Shown here: positions 51,425 through 60,961 of the stretch, piece by piece
How positions within the stretch are numbered: position 1 is the first letter of the stretch
Layout: each line of letters opens with the position of its first letter
DNA from: Gaiellasilicea sp963765705
GTDB taxonomy: Bacteria > Actinomycetota > Thermoleophilia > Gaiellales > Gaiellaceae
Assembly: GCA_963765705.1 (NCBI GenBank)
Contig: CAVXXJ010000004.1
Coordinates: 159,391 to 223,390, forward strand
Length of the DNA stretch: 64,000 nucleotides
Reading direction: 5' to 3'
Position numbers and translations under genes: made by a program
Notes under the pieces: generated by a model
Told to the model about the DNA's origin: nothing
Databases searched by the model: none
What the model saw: only the letters and a program-made list of their open reading frames with translations

Positions 51425-51525
51425 GGTGGCTCCCGGTCGAACTGGGAACCGGACTTCCTTCCGTGCTGCCCCCGCCACACCGGTGCGCTCGGAAGATGTC
51501 TTCAGTATCGGGGAGCCCCACGTCC
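51425..51525 (+). ncRNA. Probable cobalamin riboswitch
   Basis: The leader contains GAACTGGGAACCGG followed by CCGTGCTGCCCCCGCCAC, matching the conserved cobalamin-riboswitch core (AAnnGGGAA...GCnGnCCCCGCnAC, the B12-box region). The flanks GGTGGCTCCCG (51425 onward) and CGGGGAGCC (about 51509-51517) can pair to close it. The GGTGNNANTCC segment is degenerate here (GGACTTCCTTCC). It precedes a homocysteine methyltransferase-MTHFR gene, a target that fits B12 control. The 388-bp region 51211-51598 holds this, two hairpins and no gene. Confidence 0.5.
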
Positions 51526-51598
51526 CGGGTATCACCCTTCAGCGGTTGACTCGTCCCTCGAACGGGGTTGACCGCCTGCGCTTCACTACTCTCCCCGC

Positions 51599-53404
51599 AT
51601 GGCAAGCCGCTTCGAGGAACGTCTGCGGACGGGGCCGCCGATCGTCGCGGACGGCGGCATGGGCACCCTGCTCTCGGGCGCCGTGCCGCGCCTGCGCTGC
51701 CCGGAGGAGGCGAATCTGCGCGCGCCGGAGAGCGTCGTCGCGTTCCACGCGAGCTTCATCCGCGCCGGCGCCGAGCTGATCGAGACGAACACCTTCGGCG
51801 CCAACCGGCGCAAGCTGGCCGCCCACTTCCTCGAGGACGAGCTCGAGCGGATCAACTCGACCGCCGTCCGCCTCGCCCGAGAGGCGCGCGAGGTCTCGGG
51901 CGCGGATGTCTTCATCGCAGGATCGATTGGACCGCTCGGAGAGGTCGAGCGCTTCGATGCCGAGCAGAGCAGCCTCTTCGCCGAGCAGGCGCAGATACTC
52001 GAGGGGCGTGGCGTCGACCTGCTCATGCTCGAGACGTTCTTCGACCTGGACGAGCTCGTCGCCGCGATCGCGGCCGTCCGCTCGGTGTCGTCGCTGCCGG
52101 TCGTTGCCCTGATGACCTTCGACGCGGACGGCCAGACGCTCGGCGGCGTCTCCGCCGGCGACGCGGCCGACCGGCTGGCCGGGCTCGAGGTCGCCGCGGC
52201 GGGTGCGAATCACAGCGCTGGCCCCGCGGCGGCGTTGAACGCGCTCGCGGCGATGCAGCGCGACGGGCTCGTGCTCGCGGCGCTCCCGAACGTCGGCCTC
52301 GCGAGCCTGGCCGGCTCACGCGTCGTCTTCCCGCACGCGACGCCGGACTACTTCGCCGAGTTCGCGGCGCAAGCGCGACGGCTCGGCGCGGGGATCATCG
52401 GCGGCTGCTGCGGAACGACGCCTGCTCAGATCACCGCGATCCGCACGGCGATCGACGAGGAGCGGGCGCCGGCCACGCCGCTCGTCGTCCACGAGCGGGA
52501 GCTCGCGGACGCAGCGTTCGCGACCACCGAGGAGACGAAGCTCGCGCGGATGCTGCGGGAGCAGGAGTTCGTCATCTCCGTCCAGCTCGATCCTCCGCTC
52601 GGCGGCAACAACAGCGCGCTGATCGAAGCCGGGCGCACGCTGAAGGAGTCTGGAAAGGCGCACTTCGTCGACGTCAACGACAACCCGCGCGCCCGCGCCA
52701 GGATGAGCGGGGTGATGGCCTCGGTCGCGATCGAGCGTGAGGCCGGGATCGAGACGATCCCGCACCTGACGACGCGCGACATGTCCGTCGCGGGCCTCGA
52801 GTCGCTCCTGCTCGGGGCGCACGCGGAAGGGCTGCACAACATCCTCGCCGTCACGGGTGACCCGCCCGAGGAAGGCGACTACCCGGGTGCGCGCGGCGTC
52901 TACGAGGTCGACGCGATCGGCCTGACCCGCCTCGTCTCCGGGCTGAACCGCGGCGAGGACTACCACGGGCGCGGGATCGATGCGCCCACCTCGTTCTTCG
53001 TCGGCGTCGCCGTCAATCCGTCCGCGGACGACATGGATCTCGAGCTCGAGCGCTTCGAGCGCAAGCTCGAGGCGGGGGCGCAGTTCGGGATGACCCAGGT
53101 GCTCTTCGACCTTGCGTATCTGGACTCGTTCCTCGCCCACTACGGCGGCCGCTCGCCGATCCCGCTGCTCATCGGCATCTGGCCGATGCCGAGCCACCGG
53201 CTCGCCGTGCGGATCCACAACGAGGTCCCGGGCATCGTCGTCCCCGATCCGGTTCAGGAACGGCTCCTCGCCGCCGGCGCCGACGCGGCGGAGGCCGGCC
53301 GCGAGCTGGCGCGCGAGCTGATCGTCGAGTCGCGCGAGAAGGCAGCGGGCGTCTACCTGGTGGCGCCGTTCCGCCAGCCGCTCGGCATCCTCGACGTGCT
53401 CTAG
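51599..53404 (+). CDS. Bifunctional homocysteine S-methyltransferase / methylenetetrahydrofolate reductase
   Basis: The 601-residue fusion has an N-terminal Pcmt/BHMT-type barrel (residues about 1-290; GPPIVADGGMGTLLSGAV, ELIETNTFGANRRK, zinc GGCCGTTPAQI with CC). Its C-terminal part is a MetF-type FAD barrel (about 310-600; EFVISVQLDPPLGG, ETIPHLTTRDMS, ILAVTGDPPEEGDYPG, GMTQVLFDL). It couples reduction of methylene-THF to homocysteine methylation, as in YitJ-type proteins. No B12-binding domain is present. A cobalamin-riboswitch-like leader lies upstream. Confidence 0.93.
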   Translation: MASRFEERLRTGPPIVADGGMGTLLSGAVPRLRCPEEANLRAPESVVAFHASFIRAGAELIETNTFGANRRKLAAHFLEDELERINSTAVRLAREAREVSGADVFIAGSIGPLGEVERFDAEQSSLFAEQAQILEGRGVDLLMLETFFDLDELVAAIAAVRSVSSLPVVALMTFDADGQTLGGVSAGDAADRLAGLEVAAAGANHSAGPAAALNALAAMQRDGLVLAALPNVGLASLAGSRVVFPHATPDYFAEFAAQARRLGAGIIGGCCGTTPAQITAIRTAIDEERAPATPLVVHERELADAAFATTEETKLARMLREQEFVISVQLDPPLGGNNSALIEAGRTLKESGKAHFVDVNDNPRARARMSGVMASVAIEREAGIETIPHLTTRDMSVAGLESLLLGAHAEGLHNILAVTGDPPEEGDYPGARGVYEVDAIGLTRLVSGLNRGEDYHGRGIDAPTSFFVGVAVNPSADDMDLELERFERKLEAGAQFGMTQVLFDLAYLDSFLAHYGGRSPIPLLIGIWPMPSHRLAVRIHNEVPGIVVPDPVQERLLAAGADAAEAGRELARELIVESREKAAGVYLVAPFRQPLGILDVL

Positions 53405-54537
53405 CGGACGCAGGGGCCGGACGACACCTCGCGCGCGCCGGCCTCGGCGAGGGACTCGCGGACGATCGAGCTCGGGACGGCGTAGCCGGCCGCCGAGCCG
53501 ACCCGAGCCGCGAAGATCGTCGCGTGCACACGGCCCCGGCCGTCGACTGCCGGCCCGCCGGAGTTGCCGTGCTTGACAACACCGCGCAGCGTCGTGACGG
53601 TCCGGCGTACCGGCCCGCGACCATAGGCGTCGTCGGTGAGAACGTCACCCGTCTGGCCGATCCGGGCCGGCGTCGCGGTGAAGGGCCCGTTCTCCGGGTA
53701 GCCGAGGATCGCCACCGACTTGCCCTGGACCGGATCGACGAGCGTCAGCGGCCGCGAGCCGAGGCCCGGGACCCGCAGCACGGCCACGTCGTCGCGCGGG
53801 TCGAACGCGACGACGACCGCATCGTGATAGTCCCCATCGCCGCGGTCGACCCGTGCGTCCTTCATCCCGGCGACGACATGGGCGTTCGTGACGACGAGCT
53901 CCGGCCCCGCGACCCAGCCGGACCCCTCGATGCCGAGGCCGCAGGCTGTGCCGGTGACGCGGAAGACGCTGGGTCGCGCCTCTTCCACCCCGGCGCTCTG
54001 GAGCAGGCTCGGGTCGGGCGGCGCAACCTGCGCCAGCGGCCCGCGGATGGCGGCGAACGGGTCGACGCGCGCGATTGCGTCGAGCAGCCGCGAAGGCGGC
54101 ACCCGCTCGTTCATCTCGCCGAGGATGCGCGAGCGCTGCACCTCCTCGCGCAGCTGCGTCTGGCCGGGTGTGTGCAGCGCCGCAGCGCCCGCGACCCAGA
54201 CGATTGCCGCCCCGGTCGCCGCGCCGAGCGCCACCCCGCCCAGCGAGTCGAGCAGGCGCAGCGGCGGGATGACGAACAGGCTCTTGCGGATTGCGTTGCC
54301 GGCCATCGCCGCTGCCGTCTGGACTAACACGGCCGCTATGACCGCCCCTCCGAGCGCGACGAGCGGCGTGTAGGGCGACGAGCTCCCGGAGAGGAACTGC
54401 GGCGCGAGCTTGGCGCCGAAGTACGCCCCGGCAGCGATCCCGGCGAGCGAGAAGGCACCGGCGATGAGCCCGCGCCGGAGCCCGTTGAGCGCCGCCAGTC
54501 CGATCACGGCCGCCGCGATCCAGTCGACCGTCGTCAT
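53401..54537 (-). CDS. MarP-like membrane serine protease (CvpA domain + trypsin)
   Basis: The 378-residue protein has four transmembrane helices in a CvpA-like domain (residues 1 to about 125) and a C-terminal chymotrypsin-like periplasmic protease. The catalytic triad is H220 (VVTNAHVVAG), D249/D250 (DPRDDVAVLRV) and S326 (VKHGNSGGPA). C199 and C376 match the MarP activity-regulating disulfide. MarP proteases protect actinobacteria against acid by processing wall hydrolases. It ends 4 bp into the MTHFR stop region. Confidence 0.92.
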   Translation of the reverse strand: MTTVDWIAAAVIGLAALNGLRRGLIAGAFSLAGIAAGAYFGAKLAPQFLSGSSSPYTPLVALGGAVIAAVLVQTAAAMAGNAIRKSLFVIPPLRLLDSLGGVALGAATGAAIVWVAGAAALHTPGQTQLREEVQRSRILGEMNERVPPSRLLDAIARVDPFAAIRGPLAQVAPPDPSLLQSAGVEEARPSVFRVTGTACGLGIEGSGWVAGPELVVTNAHVVAGMKDARVDRGDGDYHDAVVVAFDPRDDVAVLRVPGLGSRPLTLVDPVQGKSVAILGYPENGPFTATPARIGQTGDVLTDDAYGRGPVRRTVTTLRGVVKHGNSGGPAVDGRGRVHATIFAARVGSAAGYAVPSSIVRESLAEAGAREVSSGPCVR

Positions 54538-54582
54538 TCCGCCACCCTACTGAGCGACCCGGCTACACTGTCCCCCGCCCCG

Positions 54583-55785
<1,203 letters not shown>

Positions 55786-55787
55786 CG

Positions 55788-56057
55788 CTACTCGAACAGC
55801 CTAGGCTGCCCGTCGTCTTGCGGCCTCGTCGTCTTCGGCCGGGTGCGCCTCTTCGGCTTATTCTCTCGCGGCTCCGGCTGCCTGCGCTCGCCCTGCCGGT
55901 GGTCGGCGATCCAGACGCGGAGCTCGTCAGGGTCGAAGCGACGCGTGCCGCCGATTTTGTAGCTCGGCAGCTCGCCGGTCGCGGCTTGGTCGTAGACCCA
56001 GTTCTCGTGCACCCCGAGCAGCTCGGCGACCTGGCGGACGGTCATCATCGGATCCAT
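55788..56057 (-). CDS. Excisionase / AlpA-like helix-turn-helix DNA-binding protein
   Basis: The 89-residue protein has a MerR/HTH_17-type fold: MTVRQVAELLGVHENWVYDQ, then GELPSYKIGGTRRFDPDELR, with a basic tail. This is the usual excisionase pattern. GGGAG lies upstream of the ATG. Its stop is 3 bp before the integrase start, so both form the recombination operon that controls excision. Confidence 0.85.
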   Translation of the reverse strand: MDPMMTVRQVAELLGVHENWVYDQAATGELPSYKIGGTRRFDPDELRVWIADHRQGERRQPEPRENKPKRRTRPKTTRPQDDGQPRLFE

Positions 56058-56153
56058 CGCTGCTCCCTTCCGAATCGAAGCAGTTAAGATAGCATATATG
56101 GGTCACAGTGTAAAAAGGGTCGCGTACGCTGTGCAGGCTTGTACACTTGCCGT

Positions 56154-56454
56154 GTGCGTGGCGGCGAGCTGATCCGGGAGGCGCGGCTGCGGGCGGGCCT
56201 CACCCAGACGGAGCTCGCCGAGCGCACCGGCCGCGAGCGCTCCGTGATCGCGCGCTGGGAGCAGGGGCGGTTCGCCGCCGATCGAGGCCTGCTGGAGGTC
56301 ATCCAGGCCTGCGGCTTCGACCTCCCGCTCGAGCTCGCTCGCGCTCGACAGAGCAGCCGACGAGCGGCTGCAGCGAAGAACGCTCGACTCCGCCGAGCGG
56401 CGCGTGCAACGGCTGCTGCAGAGCCGGGCAGCAAGTGGCCGGGCAAGGCGCTGA
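56154..56454 (+). CDS. XRE-type helix-turn-helix protein, frameshifted
   Basis: TACACT lies 6 nt before the GTG at 56154 (leaderless). The helix-turn-helix (LIREARLRAGLTQTELAERT, GRERSVIARWEQGRF) is intact, followed by GLLEVIQACGFDLPLELA. Near 56345 the frame slips and the tail DRAADERLQRRTLDSAERRV and QSRAASGRARR continues one frame over, to the TGA at 56452-56454. It precedes a nucleotidyltransferase-like gene, the usual antitoxin-toxin order. Confidence 0.75.
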
Positions 56455-56986
56455 TGGGAGACTCGTGGCCAGGCCGCCGCGTTCGACCCGTACGCGATCC
56501 TCGGCGCGCTCGAGCGCCAGCGTGTCAGCTACGTCGTGATCGGCGCCTTCGCCCGCGTCGTCCAGGGACGCCGAGGTGACCGACGGCATCGACATCACGC
56601 CCGCGATCCGCGCCGAGAACCTCCGCCGCCTCGCACTCGCGCTCGAAGACCTCGACGCCCCCCGCGCCGACGGGAAGCCGATCGACCTCGCGACGAACCT
56701 GGCCGAGCCGTCGCTCGAGCTGCGAGCGCGGCGGGCGAACTCAAGGTCGTCCCCGAGCCGGCCGGCACGCGCGCGGCTACGACGACCTCCGCCGCGCGCG
56801 CCGACCGCGAGCCGATCGGCAAGGGCCTCCGTCCCTCGGTCGCCTCCACCGCCGACCTCGCCCGCATGCTCGCCGCCCTCGGCCGCGAAGCCGAACATGC
56901 CGAAGCTGCTCCGCCTCCGCCGCCTCAAGAGACTCGAGCGCAGCCTCGGCCCCGAGCTCGGCCTCTGCCACGGCATCGAGCGCTGA
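56455..56986 (+). pseudogene. Nucleotidyltransferase-like protein with several frameshifts
   Basis: Conserved text is spread over three frames: FDPYAILGALERQRVSYVVI with GAFARVVQG, then VTDGIDITPAIRAENLRRLA and ADGKPIDLATN, then GELKVVPEPAGTR, then GKGLRPSVASTADLARMLAA, then MPKLLRLRRLKRLERSLG. This is the minimal nucleotidyltransferase fold with the T-x-D-x-D strand rewritten as TDGIDI. At least three indels break it. The HTH gene before it completes a two-gene, toxin-antitoxin-like unit. Confidence 0.65.
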
Positions 56987-57218
56987 CCCGACCATGACCA
57001 CCGCGTACAGCAACTCACTCACCCTGATAGCAGGCGAGACACAGATGCACTACCAGTGCGGTCACGCCTCAACATTGGTGTATGCGTGTAGGCGGCGGTG
57101 ACGAGCGTTGGCGAAGCGCCGGCAGCGACGCAGACGCGGAAAGGAGCAACGGCATGGTCCGAAGCCGGGCGGCGTATTAGGGCCGGATGACAGCCAGCTC
57201 GGACGAGTCGATCGGCTG

Positions 57219-57623
57219 GTGTACTCGCGCGAGCAGGCCGCACATGTGCTCGGCATCAGCCTCGCCACCCTCGACCGGCGCGTCATCCCGGCGATTGCAA
57301 CCGTCAAGACCGAGTGGGGCGCGCGGCTGATCCGCGCCCACGAACTCGAGCGGTACCTCGCCGAACGGCGGGAAGAACCGCGCACGCGGCCCCGCCGCGC
57401 TGCGCGTTCGGGCCGTAAGCCAACGCTCCCACCCGACATCGTCGCCCGCATCCGTCGCGAGCACGCACAGCGGCCAGCCTCGCCGAGATCGCCCGGCGGC
57501 TCAACCATGACGGTATCCCCACCGCCCAAGGCGGACGCCAGTGGTGGCCCTCAACGGTCCGCGCGATTGTTACCCGCACCAGCCCGCCTGTGCCTGATCG
57601 GGCAGCCGAGACAGCAAGCTGAA
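57219..57623 (+). CDS. Small HTH protein with serine-recombinase-type C-terminus, frameshifted
   Basis: The frame from about 57219 (GTG, start uncertain) has an excisionase-like HTH, YSREQAAHVLGISLATLDRR, with RAHELERYLAERREEPRT and RKPTLPPDIVARIRREHA. After a frame slip near 57470 it continues SLAEIARRLNHDGIPTAQGG and QWWPSTVRAIVTRT, the short recombinase-domain helix pair of serine recombinases. No catalytic serine domain is present, so it is a DNA-binding protein rather than an active recombinase. Its role in the island is unknown. Confidence 0.6.
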
Positions 57624-57637
57624 TCAGAGAATCTCCC

Positions 57638-58577
57638 ATGCCTTGCGGCCCCGCTAGTTTGGCGCCCGTGCCAATCTCGCGACAAGTCCGCCGAAACGTC
57701 GGCGACACGATCCTCATCCGAGCCTTGCCATGGTCAGGGTCCCTCGACGAAGTTGCTTTCCTCGGCCGGCTGTATGACCTTGAGAGTCTGCCGTCGTTCG
57801 ACCATCGGTTTGGCACCGCGGCACGCGATATCTGGCAGCACCGGGTCAACAACCTCAACGACTGGGATGACGACTGGGTCTTTCACGACCCACGCTTCAA
57901 CATCTAGGCGGTGACGACGAGAACTTGCTTGCCTTCCTATCCGAGATGCTGCACCCGCTCGTGCGCCGCGGCGACGGCGCCGAGACCGCCACGCTGGCCG
58001 AGGCATTCAACGAGATCCTCCGTCCCGATGGGTGGGAGCTTGTCCCCGGGAAGAAGAAGGTCGGAGGCCTGCCGCTCTGGTCAGCGCGTCCCCTCGCAGC
58101 TGAACGGCGTGTCCTTGCCGACGCCGCAGAGGAGATCGTCGACGCGCTCAGCTCCGCAAACATCGCTCGACAGATCCAGCGTATGGAGGCGTCGATCGAC
58201 ACGGATCCCGACCTCGCAATTGGAACCGCCAAGGAGTTTGTCGAAAGCGTCGCGAAGGCAATCCTTGAGGCGCGCCTGATCGAGTACGACCCGAAGCTAA
58301 CCTCTACGGGCTCGTACAAGCGGTCGCCAAAGAGCTGCGCCTTACACCGAAGGGCATCAAGGACGACGTAAAGGCCGCGGAAACGGTGCGCCGGCTCCTT
58401 GGGAACCTCGCCCAGATCGTCCAGTCGATCGCTGAGCTGCGTAACGCGTATGGGACCGGCCACGGCAAGGGTCTTGGCCCGACACAGCTCGCGCCTCGAC
58501 ATGCGGCGCTGTCAGTAAACGCTTCGATCACGCTCGCGACCTTCCTCTTCCAGACGCACGAAGACCCGTCCCGCTGA
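57638..58577 (+). CDS. Abortive infection family protein (AbiJ-NTD3/Abi_C-like), two frameshifts
   Basis: Three pieces in different frames join into one protein of about 313 residues. The first is PISRQVRRNVGDTILIRALP to DDWVFHDPRFNI (ends 57907). The second is DENLLAFLSEMLHPLVRRGD through AKEFVESVAKAILEARLIEY. The third is LYGLVQAVAKELRLTPKGIK, VRRLLGNLAQIVQSIAELRN and HAALSVNASITLATFLFQTH. The last piece is the Abi_C-type HEPN-like domain, and the first resembles the AbiJ N-terminal domain 3. Single lost bases near 57910 (creating TAG) and 58297 cause the breaks. Such proteins block phage growth by suicide. Confidence 0.78.
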
Positions 58578-58809
58578 CCTGCGGAGACCGCTCGCGGACG
58601 CCGCGATCATCCACGCCGACATCGCGGATCGGAGCCGTAGAGCTACGTCCGCGGCCGACGCGCCAGGCATGTGGCGCTCCCGCAAGGCCACGCAATGCCT
58701 GGGCCACTCGGGCTCCTGCCCCTGCAACTCCCACGCGATCCGCCCGCGCCGACGCCTGCCCGCGCTTCGAACACCCATAGCGCCACTTACGCAGTTGGAC
58801 CTGCCGCCA

Positions 58810-58865
58810 TTGACAAGAAACGCTTGACGACTTATTCTAGGTTAGTCATTTACTAACGGAGGAGG
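58810..58865 (+). promoter_or_regulatory. Promoter, operator and ribosome site of the ParB-like gene
   Basis: TTGACA (58810-58815) and TATTCT (58833-58838) are 17 bp apart, a near-consensus promoter unusual for this GC-rich DNA. Just downstream GTTAGT-CATTT-ACTAAC (58841-58857) is a perfect 6-bp-arm operator. GGAGGAGGT (58858-58866) then sits 6 nt before the GTG. The order suggests tight autorepression. Confidence 0.75.
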
Positions 58866-58871
58866 TCCACC

Positions 58872-59867
58872 GTGGGGACAACGGAAATCGAAGACCTTCA
58901 GGCCACCCTCGCCGGCGACCTGGATCGCGCGGCCCTCGACCGGCTCGGCATTCGGTACGACTTCCAACCCGCGTTGCCCTTGCGCGACCTCGACACCGAC
59001 GCCTCGCGCGCCGTCTGGAATCAGGCGCGGCTCGGGGACCCGGTGGATGCTGATCATGTCGACGAGCTCGTCGCAGAACTCGAACGCGGTGTCGAGTTCC
59101 CGCCGATTATCTTCTATCGGGACGATGCCGGAAAGGCTGCCGTCCTTAGCGGTAACCATCGCCGGGAGGCCTACGCCCGCGTGGGGCGCGAGGAGATTCC
59201 GGCCTACGAAGCCTCCGGACTTGCCGGCCTCCGAAAGGAAGACCCGAGGGTGCTCAGCCTCATCTATGAAGCGAACCACGGCCACGGCCTGCCGGTGTCT
59301 CTCGATCATCGGGTCCACCAAGCAATGGCACTGATCGAACACGGCTACAACGTCCGTGCGGCGGCGGCTGCGGTCGGCATCCCCGAGAGTCGAGTGCGCG
59401 ACCACTACGACGCTGCGCGCGCCACGCGCAGACTCGAGGTCGACCTCGGCGTGGATACAACGGCCATTCCCATCTCAGCGCAACGACGGATCGTGAATGT
59501 CCGCAATGACGTGATCGCCAAGGCGATCGCGGACGTTGTGCCGCTTATGGAGAAGAAAACGCAGGAGGTCAACGAGCTTGTCAAGGCAGTCAACGTGGAG
59601 CGCACCGAGGAAGCGCAGCTCGCCGTGGTAGCCGACTACGCAGAGACGCTAAGGGCGCGTACGCCGACCCTGTCGCGGCGCGGCCGACCACCGCGCGAGG
59701 AGGGAAAGGGCCCAGAGCTCCGCAAGCTCGACGCCGCGCTCGGCACGATCCTCCGCTTCGACATCGAGACGCTGCGCAGCGGCCTCACACACGAGGAGCG
59801 CGAGCGTTTGATGGCCCGCGTCGGCGACGCGATCGAGAAGCTGAACTCGGCACACGAGGTGCTGTGA
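58872..59867 (+). CDS. ParB/Srx-superfamily protein (ParB-like nuclease/partition domain)
   Basis: The 331-residue intact protein has a ParB N-terminal domain (about residues 50-135) with VDELVAELERGVEFPPIIF and the box AVLSGNHRREAYARVGREEI. A ParB-like HTH follows (HQAMALIEHGYNVRAAAAAV, GIPESRVRDHYDA), then a long helical C-terminus. It lacks the ParA partner. In small islands such proteins act as regulators or as CTP switches in defence. It has a strong promoter and a perfect operator of its own, and overlaps the next gene by GTGA. Confidence 0.82.
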   Translation: MGTTEIEDLQATLAGDLDRAALDRLGIRYDFQPALPLRDLDTDASRAVWNQARLGDPVDADHVDELVAELERGVEFPPIIFYRDDAGKAAVLSGNHRREAYARVGREEIPAYEASGLAGLRKEDPRVLSLIYEANHGHGLPVSLDHRVHQAMALIEHGYNVRAAAAAVGIPESRVRDHYDAARATRRLEVDLGVDTTAIPISAQRRIVNVRNDVIAKAIADVVPLMEKKTQEVNELVKAVNVERTEEAQLAVVADYAETLRARTPTLSRRGRPPREEGKGPELRKLDAALGTILRFDIETLRSGLTHEERERLMARVGDAIEKLNSAHEVL

Positions 59868-60199
59868 TGGGCGCGCGCCCTGCCTGGGTAGATGCCGTGT
59901 ACGAGTTCCTTGCCGACCGGAACGGTGCGGCGCCCCTCCGTCAAGTCGCCGAGGTGGCGGCTGCTCGGGTGCCGCCGGGTCCCGCCTGGCGCGAGGGGAA
60001 TGCGAAGCGGAAGACCGACGCTCGCTACCGAGGCGGTGCCGACGAGCTCCCTGACCTGAACGAGCTGAGCATCATCCGCACAGGGCAGAAGCGGATCGTC
60101 CTCAAAAGCATCTACTACGAGCGGAAAGCGGCAGGCTCGAGAAGTACGAGCAGGATGGGCGGCCGTGGCTTCGACTCGTCGCCACGAGTTAGTTATTGA
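59864..60199 (+). CDS. Small protein, possible winged-helix partner of the ParB-like gene
   Basis: GTG at 59864 (next codon ATG) overlaps the ParB stop. The 111-residue product contains a short helical start, WVDAVYEFLADRNGAAPLRQ, followed by VAEVAAARVPPGP and a basic KRKTDARYRGGADELPD, then LSIIRTGQKRIVLKSIYYER. It resembles a winged-helix domain. The last 20 residues (GSRSTSRMGGRG) look less protein-like and may reflect an indel. I do not recognise the family. Coupled translation suggests it works with the ParB-like protein. Confidence 0.55.
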   Translation: MMGARPAWVDAVYEFLADRNGAAPLRQVAEVAAARVPPGPAWREGNAKRKTDARYRGGADELPDLNELSIIRTGQKRIVLKSIYYERKAAGSRSTSRMGGRGFDSSPRVSY

Positions 60200-60298
60200 T
60201 CGTTATTTTTTGATAGATTGTGAGCATCGTGGCACGCCGGTCTCTTGACAACCAACCGATGCACCGCCCGCGCGTACGCCGAACCGACAGCTAGAGCC

Positions 60299-60703
60299 GT
60301 GGAAGCGAACCTCGTCCTCACAAGCGCTCCTCCAACAGTTGGAAATCCGGGAGGCGAGGTACTACTCGGGGAGCTGCACCGCGGGATCTTCCTTGTGACC
60401 GCCTACCCGACTTGGCTCGACTTCGGCGGAATCGTCGAGGTGAGCTTCGAGCCCGAGGAGATCGGCATACATGAAGTGGAGCTCGCGGGAACCGTGGTGG
60501 GCACGACGGAGTCTCACGTGCTCGCGAACTGGCCGCTCGAAATCCCACCCGCGGACAGCGGCTGGCTTGCACCTCGAACTTGGTCCTTTCCGGTGCCGAT
60601 CGAGTTCGGGGTTTACGGCGACGTCGACATGGCGCTCGAGATCCGCATCGATCGAGCGAGCCTTGCGCGTCGGTGCATCCTCGTCCGGAGCTTCAGCCTC
60701 TGA
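60299..60703 (+). CDS. Small beta-rich protein, DUF6941-like
   Basis: From the GTG at 60299 the 134-residue product starts VEANLVLTSAPPTVGNPGGE and continues as alternating beta strands (GIHEVELAGTVVGTTES, WSFPVPIEFGVYGDVDMALE, IRIDRASLARRCILVRSF). The pattern resembles DUF6941-type cytosolic beta-sandwich proteins, but the match is weak. It follows an A+T-rich promoter-like stretch (60190-60235). The TTG start at 60245 is another choice. It is convergent with the ubiquitin-like operon, overlapping the terminal small gene by 11 bp. Confidence 0.45.
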   Translation: MEANLVLTSAPPTVGNPGGEVLLGELHRGIFLVTAYPTWLDFGGIVEVSFEPEEIGIHEVELAGTVVGTTESHVLANWPLEIPPADSGWLAPRTWSFPVPIEFGVYGDVDMALEIRIDRASLARRCILVRSFSL

Positions 60704-60893
60704 GCCGCTGAAGGCGGCAGGCCGGCGACGCTAGCCGCCGCGACGGTGACGCGCTAGCTGGGCACTCGTCGGCGCAGGTCCAAGAGGGAGCCGTGGGCCG
60801 ATAGGTGAACGTCACCTTGTCCACCTTGACGACCCTGTGGTGCTTCGCGGCCGCCTCTTCGAGAGCCTTCCGCTTGTCATCAGACGCGCTCAT
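60693..60893 (-). CDS. Small basic protein at the end of the ubiquitin-like operon
   Basis: ATG at 60893, 69 bp after the JAB-E1 stop. The clear part is MSASDDKRKALEEAAAKHHR followed by VVKVDKVTFTYRPTAPSWTC and ADEC. One lost C after TGC would end it as DECPS at a TAG (about 47 residues); as read it runs to 66 residues with a low-quality tail. The short charged helix plus beta hairpin with C-x3-C could be a metal-binding helper. I do not recognise it. Confidence 0.5.
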   Translation of the reverse strand: MSASDDKRKALEEAAAKHHRVVKVDKVTFTYRPTAPSWTCADECPASASPSRRLASPACRLQRLRG

Positions 60894-60961
60894 TACTGAG
60901 GAGAGTATCGGCATCTGCGCTCGCCACCAAAGCCCCAACTGGCTCGCACATGGGATGAAGA

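Noticed and set aside
51430..51530. Signal recognition particle RNA on the minus strand
   Set aside because: GGAAGGAAG resembles the SRP tetraloop region, but the flanking symmetric loop is absent and the plus-strand B12 motif fits better.
58512..58778. 88-codon minus-strand frame in the gap before the ParB-like gene
   Set aside because: No motif, ribosome site or family resemblance; it overlaps the Abi 3' end.
60230..60295. 21-codon frame starting GTG at 60230
   Set aside because: Very short, Arg-rich, no ribosome site; it is more likely leader of the 60299 gene.
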